Assembly: GCA_947646585.1 (NCBI GenBank)
Contig: CANSHD010000001.1
Span: forward strand, 377,210-441,209
From: an uncultured Alphaproteobacteria bacterium
GTDB lineage: Bacteria; Pseudomonadota; Alphaproteobacteria; Rs-D84
Direction of reading: 5' to 3'
DNA length: 64,000 nt
The notes beneath the pieces were generated by a model. The model saw only the letters and a list, made by a program, of their open reading frames with translations, did no database searches and had not been told where the DNA came from. A program made the translations under genes and the position numbers. The stretch's first letter is position 1. Each line of letters starts with the position of its first letter. Shown here in pieces: positions 39,601 through 47,713 of this stretch.

Positions 39601-40832
39601 AGCTGCAAAAGATTGAAAAAATCAACAAAGACCGCGATGAGGAAACAAGCATCATCGAAAAGGGCTTTGCGGACCAGGTGTTCCAGATTGCCGAAGGCCA
39701 GACAATCGAATCCGGCACGGGCAGCTTGAAACCGTTCATTGGCAAAAAGCTGACGGGCGAAGTGTTCGAAGGCATCAAGGCGTCCGATGTAAAGAAACTG
39801 GTCGTCAAGAACAAGGAAGCACAGGCGAAAATCGACGAACTGCGCGAACAGCATATTGTAAAGCTGAAACTGCTTAACGAACGTGCCGACGCAGAGGTTG
39901 CCAAGGCGACCGAATCCAATTCGCTCAATGCCGGCGTTCTGAAAGAGGTAAAGGTTTACATTGCGCACAAGATGAAACTGCAGCCGGGTGACAAAATGGC
40001 TGGTCGTCACGGAAACAAGGGTATTGTGTCAAAGGTTGTTCCGATTGAAGACATGCCGCACTTGGCGGACGGTACGCCGGTTGACCTGGTACTGAATCCG
40101 TTGGGTGTGCCGTCGCGTATGAACATCGGCCAGATTTTGGAAACCCACCTTGGTATGGCGGCGCGCACATTGGGCGCCCAGATAGGCGAGGTTCTGGAAG
40201 AAGTCAAGGCAAAGCGTGCGGTCACGGACGACCTGCGCAATATCATGGGCAAAGTCTATGGCAAGGACGTTGCGGACAAGCTGGAAAAGATGACCGACAC
40301 TGATGTCCGTGCCGAGGCCGCATTGTTGCGTGACGGTGTTCCGATGGCGACGCCGACATTCGACGGCGCCACACCCGAAGACATTCGTCGCATGCTGAAA
40401 CTGGCGAAACTGCCGGAAACGGGTCAGTTTGATTTGTACGACGGTATGACCGGTGAAAAGTTTGCGCGTCCCGTAACGGTTGGTGTTATGTACATGCTGA
40501 AACTGCATCACTTCGTTGATGAAAAGATTCACGCACGTTCCACCGGCAGCTATTCATTGGTCACGCAGCAGCCGCTGTCCGGTAAGGCCCACATGGGTGG
40601 CCAGCGACTGGGTGAAATGGAGGTATGGGCGCTGGAAGCGCACGGTGCCGCCCACCTGTTGCGCGAGATGCTGACGGTAAAATCTGACGATATTGTCGGC
40701 CGTAACAAGATGTATGAATCCATCATCTCTGGCAGCAACGATATCCAGACCGGCACGCCTGAGGCCTTTAATGTGTTCGTTCGCGAACTTAAAGGTTTAG
40801 GCCTGGCGATGACACCAAAGAAAATGGACTAA
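36696..40832 (+). CDS. rpoB: DNA-directed RNA polymerase subunit beta
   Basis: The product has 1378 residues from ATG 36696, after ribosome site AAAGGAT; the track's upstream part is leader. Conserved regions include RIQYDSY-like [10 protein letters not shown], the rifampicin region [53 protein letters not shown] and the C-terminal [16 protein letters not shown]. It forms the core enzyme with beta-prime. In the rifampicin pocket the Ser of the usual HKRRLS is replaced (HKRLIS), a natural variation to note. Confidence 0.98.
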   Translation: [1378 protein letters not shown]

Positions 40833-40920
40833 AAACGGCTGCGCCGTGCGGGGGCGAAAAGTCCACCCCGCGCGGCGCGCGCGACAATACTGTGAAAGCG
40901 ACTTGAAAGGAGCAAAATAT

Positions 40921-43900
40921 ATGACAAATATGTTGCAGAAGATATTCGGACAAATTGAAACAAAAGAACAGTTTGACGCACTGCGCATTACCATCGCATC
41001 ACCCGAGGAAATTCTGTCCTGGTCCCATGGCGAGGTAAAAAAGCCGGAAACAATCAACTACCATTCATTAAAGCCGGAGGCCGAAGGCCTTTTCTGCCAG
41101 CAGATTTTCGGCCCGGTCAAAGATTATGAATGCGCCTGTGGAAAGTATAAGCGTATCAAATTCCGCGGCATTGTCTGCGAGCGTTGCGGTGTAGAGGTCG
41201 GTTCTTCGACCGTTCGCCGTGAACGCATGGGCCATATCAAACTGGCGATGCCGGTTGCACACACATGGTTCCTGCGCGAAGGCAAGATTGCGACACTGTT
41301 GAACAATTTGCCGCAAAAGAAATTGGAACAGGTTATCTCTTATGATGCATATATCGTAATTGAACCTGGTTTGACCAATTTGAAACAATACGATGTAATC
41401 AGCGAAGACGAATACCAGGCCGCGGTCGAAGAATTCGGCGCGGACGCATTCCACGTCGGCATCGGCGCCGAAGGTGTGCGCAGCATTATCGCAAACCTGG
41501 ACATGGGCGACGAACGCACGCGCCTGCGCGCTGAGTTACAGGAAACCAAGTCCGAGGCCAAGCGCAAGGCGCTGATTAAGCAGCTGAAACTGGTTGAGGC
41601 GTTCTTGGATTCCAAAACGGACCCGGCATGGATGTTGCCGGATATCATCCCGGTTATCCCGCCGGATATGCGGCCGTTGGTCACATTGGATGCGGGACAC
41701 GTTGCGGCGTCCGACCTGAACGATTTGTATCGTCGCGTTATTATCCGCAACAACCGTCTGAAAAGATTTATGGAAATGCACGCGCCGGAAATCATTGTCC
41801 GCAATGAAAAGCGCATGCTGCAGGAAGCGGTTGATTCCTTGTTCGACAACGGTCACAAGGCGCGCCCGATGGTTTCCCAGAACCGTCGCCCGCTGAAATC
41901 GCTGTCAGATTCCCTGCGTGGTAAGTCCGGTCGTTTCCGTATGAACATGTTGGGTAAGCGTGTGGATTATTCCGGTCGTTCCGTAATTGTGTCGGGTCCG
42001 TCCCTGAAACTGCACCAGGTTGGTCTGCCGAAAACAATGGCGCTGGAATTGTTCAAGCCGTTCGTTTATGCACGCCTGCTGGCGGGGGATTATGCAAACA
42101 CGCTGAAAACCGCCCGCAAGATGGTTGAAAACGGCGAAGACGTTGTTTGGGAAATTCTGGAAAAAGTTATTTATCAGCATCCGGTTCTGTTGAACCGTGC
42201 GCCGACATTGCACCGTTTGTCGCTGTTGGCGTTTGAACCGGTTCTGATTGAGGGCAAGGCCATTCGTCTGCACCCGTTGGTATGTAAGGGCTTTAACGCC
42301 GACTTTGACGGTGACCAGATGTCTGTCCACGTTCCGATTTCGCTTGAGGCGCAGCTGGAGGCACGCACATTGATGCTGTCGTCCAATAACGTTCTGTCGC
42401 CGGCCAGTGGCGAGCCTATGATTGTACCGTCCCAGGACATGGTTTTGGGTGTGTACTACATCTCGCTGATTAACGGCGAACACACCGACAAGTCGCCGCG
42501 TTTTGCGAACATGGACGAAGTACAGTTGGCGTTGGAAAACAAATCCATCACACTGCACACCCCGATTGTTGCGCGTATCAACGGCAAAATTTACAAGACG
42601 ACCGCGGGCCGTATGATTTTGGGCGAACTGTTGCCGAAAAAGGACAACATGCCGTTCGATTTGGTGAACAAGGTCATGCCGGTTAAGGAAATCAAGGCTT
42701 TGCTTGCCACGACATATGAACGTTGCGGCGACAAGGACACGATTCTGCTGGCCGACGCACTGAAGAACACCGGTTTCGAACAGGCGGCGCGCAGTGGTAT
42801 TTCCATCGGTTTCGACGACATCGTAATTCCGGCGGAAAAGCAGGAAATGATTGCGAACGCTGAAAAGGCGGCCGAAGAAATCGAACAGCAGTATCAGAAC
42901 GGTTTGTTATCCGGCGGCGAACGTCACAACAAATTGATTGACTTGTGGCAAAAGACTACCGACAAACTGGGTGACCTGGCGTATGCCGCATTGGGCAAGA
43001 CGTCCGGCGACCAGTGGAACTCCATCTTGATGATGGCGTTGTCCGGTGCCCGTGGTTCCAAGACCCAGATTCAGCAGTTGGCCGGTATGCGCGGTATGAT
43101 GCAGAAGCCGGACGGCTCTATTATTGAGGTTCCGATTATCTCGAACTTTAAAGAAGGCTTAACCATGTCCGAATACTTTACGTCCACCCACGGTGCGCGT
43201 AAGGGTATGTCGGATACGGCGTTAAAGACCGCTGACGCGGGTTACTTGACACGTCGTCTGGTTGAATTGGCCCAGAACACGGTTATTACCGAACACGACT
43301 GCGGCACGACCGAATACATCACTGCGAAACCCGTGTACCAGGGTTCCAGCCTGTCGGTTGCGCTGGGTGACGTTGTGTTGGGACGTACGGCGGCCAACGA
43401 CATTATCCACCCGATTACCAAGGAAGTCATTGTTCCCAAGGGCGAGCTGATTACAAAAACACTGGCCAAGAAAATCAATGAATCCGGCCTGCCGAGCGTT
43501 GACGTACGCAGTGTGCTGACATGCTGCAGCGACGGCCTGTGCGCAAAGTGCTATGGTATGGACCTGTCGCGCAATGCGCTGGTTCATGTCGGCGAGGCGG
43601 TCGGTGTTATCGCGGGCCAGTCCATTGGTGAACCGGGTACCCAGTTGACTCTGCGTACCTTCCACATCGGTGGTATTGCGGCCGGTGGTGCGGAAAGCCA
43701 CTTTATCGAGGTTCCCGTATCCGGTAAAATCAAACTGTCCGGTGTCAACACGATTAAGAACTCGGCGGGTCGCGTTGTCGTTCTGTCGCGTAACGGCGAA
43801 TTGGCCGTTGTCGATGACAAGGGCGCGAAACTGTTCACAGCCAGCCTGCCGTATGCGTCGATGCTGATTGTAAACGACGGCGATGCGGTCGAAAAGGGCG

Positions 43901-45030
43901 CCAAGGTTGCGGAATGGGATCCGTATTCGAACACAATCATCGCGGAAAAAGACGGTATTGTGAACTTCAACGACCTGGTCGAAAACGTATCGTACCAGGA
44001 AGAAGTCGATTCCATGACCGGCATCGTTTCGCGCAAGGTTATCAACTGGAAGACGAACACCAAAAAGGCGTTGAAGCCGGCGGTGACGTTGGTTGACGAA
44101 AAGGGCAATGTCCTGTCGCTGGGCGGCAAGAAGATTGCGGAATACCTGTTGCCGATTTATTCGGTACTGAACGTTGCGAACGGCGCGCATGTGTCGGCGG
44201 GTGACGTTCTGGCGCGTATTCCGGTTCAGACCAAGCGTACAAGCGATATTACCGGCGGTCTGCCGCGTGTTAACGAATTGCTTGAGGTTCGTCGTCCTGC
44301 AAACCCGGCCCTGTTGGCTGAGGTTGACGGTACAGTCGAACTGGAAGACGCCAAGAGCAAGATTATCATTCGCATCGAACCCGATGACGGCACGGCGCCG
44401 GTTGAATATGCGGTTCCAAAGGGTACAAACCTGTTGGTGCGCAGCGGCGATACCGTACGCAAGGCGGATAAATTGGTCGACGGCGACCCGGTCCCGCAGG
44501 ATATTCTGCGCATCCTGGGCCAGAAAGCCCTGGCAACCTTTATGGTTGAACAGATTCAGCAGGTTTACCGTCTGCAGGGCGTGGTAATCAACGACAAGCA
44601 CATTGAAATCTTGATACGTGAAATGACACGCCGCGTTGAAATCACCAATCCGGGCGACACGGGCTTCTTAATGGGCCAGGTTGTCGACCGCGTTGATTTC
44701 GAAGAAGAAAATGCGCGCGTCGCCCGCGACGGCGGCAAGCAGGCCGAAGCCTCCCAGGTACTGGTCGGTTTGACACGTGCGTCATTGACATCGCGTTCGT
44801 TCATATCCAACGCATCGTTCCAGCAGACGACAAAGGTGCTGGTTGATGCGGCGATTTCAGGTTCCACCGACAAACTGGTTGGTATCAATGAAAACCTGAT
44901 TGTTGGCCGTCTGATTCCGATTGGAACCGGTGCGTATGTACGCCGCGTTCGCGAAATCGCGAAAGAAGAAGAAAAGGCCGAGCGTCTGGCACGCGAAGGC
45001 AACGCTCAGCAGCAGTTGCTGAACATATAA
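40921..45030 (+). CDS. rpoC: DNA-directed RNA polymerase subunit beta-prime
   Basis: The product has 1369 residues. Start ATG 40921 follows AAAGGAG. The N-terminal zinc ribbon (CACGKYKRIKFRGIVCERCG), the catalytic NADFDGDQM with three Mg-binding aspartates, the trigger loop region (RKGMSDTALKTADAGYLTRR) and the second zinc site (CSDGLCAKCYG) are intact. The split between rpoB and rpoC is 88 nt and has a GC-rich stem (GCGGGG/CCCCGC). Confidence 0.98.
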   Translation: MTNMLQKIFGQIETKEQFDALRITIASPEEILSWSHGEVKKPETINYHSLKPEAEGLFCQQIFGPVKDYECACGKYKRIKFRGIVCERCGVEVGSSTVRRERMGHIKLAMPVAHTWFLREGKIATLLNNLPQKKLEQVISYDAYIVIEPGLTNLKQYDVISEDEYQAAVEEFGADAFHVGIGAEGVRSIIANLDMGDERTRLRAELQETKSEAKRKALIKQLKLVEAFLDSKTDPAWMLPDIIPVIPPDMRPLVTLDAGHVAASDLNDLYRRVIIRNNRLKRFMEMHAPEIIVRNEKRMLQEAVDSLFDNGHKARPMVSQNRRPLKSLSDSLRGKSGRFRMNMLGKRVDYSGRSVIVSGPSLKLHQVGLPKTMALELFKPFVYARLLAGDYANTLKTARKMVENGEDVVWEILEKVIYQHPVLLNRAPTLHRLSLLAFEPVLIEGKAIRLHPLVCKGFNADFDGDQMSVHVPISLEAQLEARTLMLSSNNVLSPASGEPMIVPSQDMVLGVYYISLINGEHTDKSPRFANMDEVQLALENKSITLHTPIVARINGKIYKTTAGRMILGELLPKKDNMPFDLVNKVMPVKEIKALLATTYERCGDKDTILLADALKNTGFEQAARSGISIGFDDIVIPAEKQEMIANAEKAAEEIEQQYQNGLLSGGERHNKLIDLWQKTTDKLGDLAYAALGKTSGDQWNSILMMALSGARGSKTQIQQLAGMRGMMQKPDGSIIEVPIISNFKEGLTMSEYFTSTHGARKGMSDTALKTADAGYLTRRLVELAQNTVITEHDCGTTEYITAKPVYQGSSLSVALGDVVLGRTAANDIIHPITKEVIVPKGELITKTLAKKINESGLPSVDVRSVLTCCSDGLCAKCYGMDLSRNALVHVGEAVGVIAGQSIGEPGTQLTLRTFHIGGIAAGGAESHFIEVPVSGKIKLSGVNTIKNSAGRVVVLSRNGELAVVDDKGAKLFTASLPYASMLIVNDGDAVEKGAKVAEWDPYSNTIIAEKDGIVNFNDLVENVSYQEEVDSMTGIVSRKVINWKTNTKKALKPAVTLVDEKGNVLSLGGKKIAEYLLPIYSVLNVANGAHVSAGDVLARIPVQTKRTSDITGGLPRVNELLEVRRPANPALLAEVDGTVELEDAKSKIIIRIEPDDGTAPVEYAVPKGTNLLVRSGDTVRKADKLVDGDPVPQDILRILGQKALATFMVEQIQQVYRLQGVVINDKHIEILIREMTRRVEITNPGDTGFLMGQVVDRVDFEEENARVARDGGKQAEASQVLVGLTRASLTSRSFISNASFQQTTKVLVDAAISGSTDKLVGINENLIVGRLIPIGTGAYVRRVREIAKEEEKAERLAREGNAQQQLLNI

Positions 45031-45040
45031 AGCATCCGCT

Positions 45041-45067
45041 CCGGGCGCCGCGTGACGGGGCGCCCGG
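45041..45067 (+). other. GC-rich hairpin after rpoC
   Basis: CCGGGCGCC pairs with GGCGCCCGG over 9 bp. Only a weak T-tract follows (GGTTAAATTTT), so termination may be partial; the next gene has its own promoter. Confidence 0.55.
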
Positions 45068-45080
45068 GGTTAAATTTTCC

Positions 45081-45108
45081 TTGCAAACGTGGGGAAAATA
45101 AATAAAAT
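45081..45108 (+). promoter_or_regulatory. Promoter of rpmF
   Basis: TTGCAA (45081-45086) and TAAAAT (45103-45108) have a 16-bp spacer. Confidence 0.6.
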
Positions 45109-45138
45109 AGACACGAGTTTTAAATAAAAGGATTCAAA

Positions 45139-45288
45139 ATGGCTACGCCAAAAAGTAAAACCAGTAAAGCACGCAGCGCCCAGCGCCGCTCGCATGACGC
45201 ATTGTCCGTAATGCCGTCAAGTGTCTGCAAGACATGTGGCGAGAAAAAACGTCCGCATCATATCTGTGCGGCATGTGGTGCGAAATAA
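45139..45288 (+). CDS. rpmF: 50S ribosomal protein L32
   Basis: The product has 49 residues and is too short for the ORF track. It begins MATPKSKTSKARSAQRRS and has the zinc-binding pattern CKTCGEKKRPHHICAACG. ATG 45139 follows AAAGGAT. rpmF before plsX is a conserved order linking ribosome and lipid genes. Confidence 0.96.
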   Translation: MATPKSKTSKARSAQRRSHDALSVMPSSVCKTCGEKKRPHHICAACGAK

Positions 45289-45310
45289 TAACCATTGGGA
45301 TATAGGGGCA

Positions 45311-45350
45311 GACATGGGCGCATCTTTTTTGCACCCGTCTGCTTTTTTAA
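45311..45350 (+). terminator. Terminator after rpmF
   Basis: GCAGAC..GGGCGCA pairs with TGCACCC..GTCTGC around a TCTTTT loop, followed by TTTTTTA. It ends 6 nt before the plsX start, so plsX may depend on read-through or an unseen promoter. Confidence 0.7.
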
Positions 45351-45355
45351 TAGAC

Positions 45356-46420
45356 ATGTCATCAGAAAAGAAAATAATTGCGATTGATGCGATGGGGGGC
45401 GACAAGGGTCCCGCGGCCGTTTTCGGCGGCATGAATCAGTTTCTGTATCAAAACGCCGATGCGGATGTTTTTTTCCGTGTTTTCGGCGATGAAACAAAAC
45501 TTCGTAAGTTGATGGGCAAATATCCGCGTGTCGGTCGCAACTGTGAAATTATCCATGCGCCGAACGCCATTCGTGCAACGGACAAGGTTCGCGATGTTAT
45601 CCGTCATGCCCAGGACACGTCAATGTACATGGCGATAAAGGACGTCCGCGAAGGGCGCAGCGCCGCCGTTATCAGCGCGGGCAACACCGGTGTGCTAATG
45701 TCGCTGGCGAAACTGGCGCTGAAAACGATTGACGGTATTTCTCGCCCGGCCATCACAACCATGTTGCCGTCCGGCGGCGGTGACAGCCGCGTTGTCATGC
45801 TGGATTTGGGTGCAAATATTCAGTGCGACGCAATAAACCTGTTTGACTTTGCGGTATTGGGCAGTGTTTATGCCGAAAAAATCGGCAACATGCCGCGCCC
45901 GAAACTGGGTGTGCTGAATATCGGCGAAGAAGACACCAAGGGTAATGAAACCCTGCGTCATTTGAACCAGGTGCTGTCCGCACACAAAGACGCGCTGCCG
46001 TATGACTATGTCGGTTTTGTCGAGGGTACGGACATCAGCGCGGGCGATGTTCAGGTTGTCGTCACCGACGGCTTTACCGGAAACGTTGTATTAAAAACGG
46101 TTGAGGGTACGGCCCGTTTAATAAAGCGTGTTTTGATGGATAATTTGAAAAAGTCCACATTGGCGAAAATCGGCGCGTTCTTTTTGATTCACGTGTTTAA
46201 GCGCTTAAAGCACAAGATTGACCCGCGCTCTTACGCCGGGGCAATGTTCCTGGGGCTAAAGGGCTTTGCGGTTAAAACGCACGGTAACAGTGACGCGCTG
46301 GCGTTTGCGAATTCCATTCGCCATGCATACGGTTTAATCGGTGCGAATTTGAACGATTTGATTGCGGCGCGTGCGCAATCGGTATCACAAATCCGCGAAG
46401 AGCTGATTAAGGAAGAATAA
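45356..46420 (+). CDS. plsX: Phosphate acyltransferase PlsX
   Basis: The product has 354 residues from ATG 45356. IIAIDAMGGDKGP at the start, ISAGNTGVLMSLAK, GDVQVVVTDGFTGNVVLKT and YAGAMFLGLKGFAVKTHG are the PlsX motifs. It makes acyl-phosphate from acyl-ACP for phospholipid synthesis. An upstream ATG at 45314 is in frame and has AGGGGC before it, but it lies in the terminator hairpin, so I prefer 45356. No ribosome site is seen there. Confidence 0.94.
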   Translation: MSSEKKIIAIDAMGGDKGPAAVFGGMNQFLYQNADADVFFRVFGDETKLRKLMGKYPRVGRNCEIIHAPNAIRATDKVRDVIRHAQDTSMYMAIKDVREGRSAAVISAGNTGVLMSLAKLALKTIDGISRPAITTMLPSGGGDSRVVMLDLGANIQCDAINLFDFAVLGSVYAEKIGNMPRPKLGVLNIGEEDTKGNETLRHLNQVLSAHKDALPYDYVGFVEGTDISAGDVQVVVTDGFTGNVVLKTVEGTARLIKRVLMDNLKKSTLAKIGAFFLIHVFKRLKHKIDPRSYAGAMFLGLKGFAVKTHGNSDALAFANSIRHAYGLIGANLNDLIAARAQSVSQIREELIKEE

Positions 46421-46429
46421 ACAAAATCC

Positions 46430-46456
46430 CACCCGCCAAACGGCGGGTGTTTTTTA
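46430..46456 (+). terminator. Terminator after plsX
   Basis: CACCCGCC and GGCGGGTG form an 8-bp stem with an AAAC loop and a T6 tract. Confidence 0.85.
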
Positions 46457-46458
46457 AT

Positions 46459-46486
46459 TTGCACCTTAAAATCTTTATGCTATAAT
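46459..46486 (+). promoter_or_regulatory. Promoter of leader copy B
   Basis: TTGCAC (46459-46464) and TATAAT (46481-46486) have a 16-bp spacer, the same layout as copy C. The transcript should start near 46493, at the base of the first hairpin. Confidence 0.75.
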
Positions 46487-46492
46487 TCCAAA

Positions 46493-46672
46493 TGCATCGG
46501 GTGACACCCGGTGTGGGGCTTAACAACCTCTCAAAGTTTTTCAACTCCACAGCCGGTTGGAGGGTTGCGAATATATTGAATAAGCAACGCTATATACTTT
46601 GATAGTTGTTAACCTCCAACCGCCCATTCGTCACGGGCGGTGTTTTTAATTTTAAAAACCATGGAGGAAAAA
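46493..46672 (+). promoter_or_regulatory. Structured RNA leader, copy B (candidate riboswitch-like element)
   Basis: Order: hairpin CATCGGGT/ACCCGGTG; TTAACAAC (46520-46527), pairing with GTTGTTAA (46605-46612); local CTCCA/TGGAG; CGGTTGGAGG (46554-46563), complementary over 10 bp to CCTCCAACCG (46613-46622), crossing the previous helix; hairpins GTTGC/GCAAC and CTAT/ATAG; then a terminator hairpin ACCGCCC/GGGCGGT with GTTTTT (46619-46646). The ribosome site GGAGG and ATG 46673 follow. The CCTCC element could also mask GGAGG. Copies A and C share the fold with compensating base changes. Confidence 0.85.
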
Positions 46673-46906
46673 ATGAAATCAGTACTAATCGAATGTCGGC
46701 ATCTGGGCCGGGAGTTTAAACATGCACGCAAAACCGCATGTATTCCCATGCGTGATGCCGCAAAAATGCTTGGGTTTGATATCCGAACTTTGGCCAAATA
46801 TGAAAGCGGTAAACAACCGATGCCGGACAGCATGACGCAGCGTTTGGCGCATTACGGATATATTTTGCTGCGTGCAAAATATCTGACCGATACGCGTAAA
46901 AAATAA
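46673..46906 (+). CDS. Small XRE-like helix-turn-helix protein, paralogue of the 57287 protein
   Basis: The product has 77 residues. I start at ATG 46673, directly behind GGAGGAAAAA; the same spacing occurs in the paralogue. The HTH pattern is FKHARKTACIPMRDAAKMLG, then RTLAKYESGKQPMPDSM, typical of XRE/Cro DNA-binding domains, with little else. It aligns with the 57287 protein at VL, ARK, AA..L, E-x-GK and RL positions. It is probably a DNA-binding regulator; targets are unknown. Its leader is a structured attenuator-like RNA. Confidence 0.8.
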   Translation: MKSVLIECRHLGREFKHARKTACIPMRDAAKMLGFDIRTLAKYESGKQPMPDSMTQRLAHYGYILLRAKYLTDTRKK

Positions 46907-46998
46907 AAAAACAAGACCGGTGGCAATTGCTTGCCACCGGCGTCTCCTCTCCTTCCGATTTCTCGGAAACTGTTGCCCGTAACCGCTGTGTGTAATTA

Positions 46999-47334
46999 TT
47001 ATGCGGCCATGGCACGCGTGCCCTCGGCAGAGCCGTCGGCCGCGTCGATAATCTTTTTTGCCTCTGCAAATACCATTTCTTTTACGCGCAGCGCCAATGT
47101 CTTGGTATCCAGACCCTCGGCGGCGACTTCAAAATTATCCGTGCGAATCTGCAGCGACACGTATGCGCCGACCAGCGATGTGCGCGGCAAATCTTCAATA
47201 GAACGCGGGGCGTTGTTGTGGCCGATTTTCAACTCGTCCGACAGCGATATAATCTGGCGGTCTTCGTTAACCCATACCGTCGTTGTCAGGACCTTGTTTA
47301 AGGCAATCATTATTTCTTTTATGTTTTTTGCCAT
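46999..47334 (-). CDS. Hypothetical protein, 111 residues
   Basis: The product is soluble and mildly acidic, with no signal peptide. It starts MAKNIKEIMIALNKVLTTTV and has beta-like middle (GAYVSLQIRTDNFEVAAEG) and an Ala-rich helix (KEMVFAEAKKIIDAADG). The ribosome site GGGGGGA precedes ATG 47334. I do not recognise the family. It stands alone on the minus strand between the HTH gene and mraZ. Confidence 0.65.
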   Translation of the reverse strand: MAKNIKEIMIALNKVLTTTVWVNEDRQIISLSDELKIGHNNAPRSIEDLPRTSLVGAYVSLQIRTDNFEVAAEGLDTKTLALRVKEMVFAEAKKIIDAADGSAEGTRAMAA

Positions 47335-47628
47335 GGCTATCCCCCCTTTCTGGATTTTGGCCGAAAATATAAATATTTCGTGTATTTACACCGGTATTTA
47401 CATTTTCTGAATAAAACTTTGTCTGTTTTTCTTCGTTTTTGGCGGAAATCTGCATTTTTATGCGGTTTTCCGGGCTTTGTGTCTCTTTTTCTCTTGTCTA
47501 TACACGAATCATAGAACAAAAACGAATCGCAGGTCAAGCGGAAAATATATTCATTTAAAATTTATTTTATAAATACTGTTTGTGTCGCGTTGTGTCATGA
47601 AATCCCATAAGATTATTATAATATGTCA
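47335..47628. other. AT-rich gap upstream of mraZ, no gene seen
   Basis: This stretch contains the upstream region of the 47334 gene, with a near-perfect pair TATTTACACCGG/TATTTACA (about 47382-47402), and AT-rich sequence. The short frames of the track here have atypical composition. I see no convincing gene. Confidence 0.5.
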
Positions 47629-47657
47629 TTGACAACCAAAAAAGCGCGTGCTACATT
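47629..47657 (+). promoter_or_regulatory. Promoter of mraZ
   Basis: TTGACA (47629-47634) and TACATT (47652-47657) have a 17-bp spacer. Downstream, about 47670-47700, GGGTGACCCG is palindromic and might be an operator. Confidence 0.65.
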
Positions 47658-47713
47658 GTACCCGAAGAACGGCAGACGTCGGGTGACCCGCCCGCAAAAA
47701 CATAAGAAAATAA

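Noticed and set aside
43222-44601. 459-aa minus-strand ORF opposite rpoC
   Set aside because: Antisense shadow of rpoC; composition rich in Asn, Arg and His, no known motifs, no ribosome site.
45314-45355. N-terminal extension of PlsX from ATG 45314
   Set aside because: The added residues (GASFLHPSAFLID) are encoded by the arms of a terminator hairpin and do not belong to the PlsX family; kept only as an alternative.
47267-47537. Small minus-strand ORFs upstream of the 47334 gene
   Set aside because: They overlap each other and the real gene's ribosome site, are Lys/Asn/Cys-rich from AT-rich DNA, and have no ribosome site of their own.
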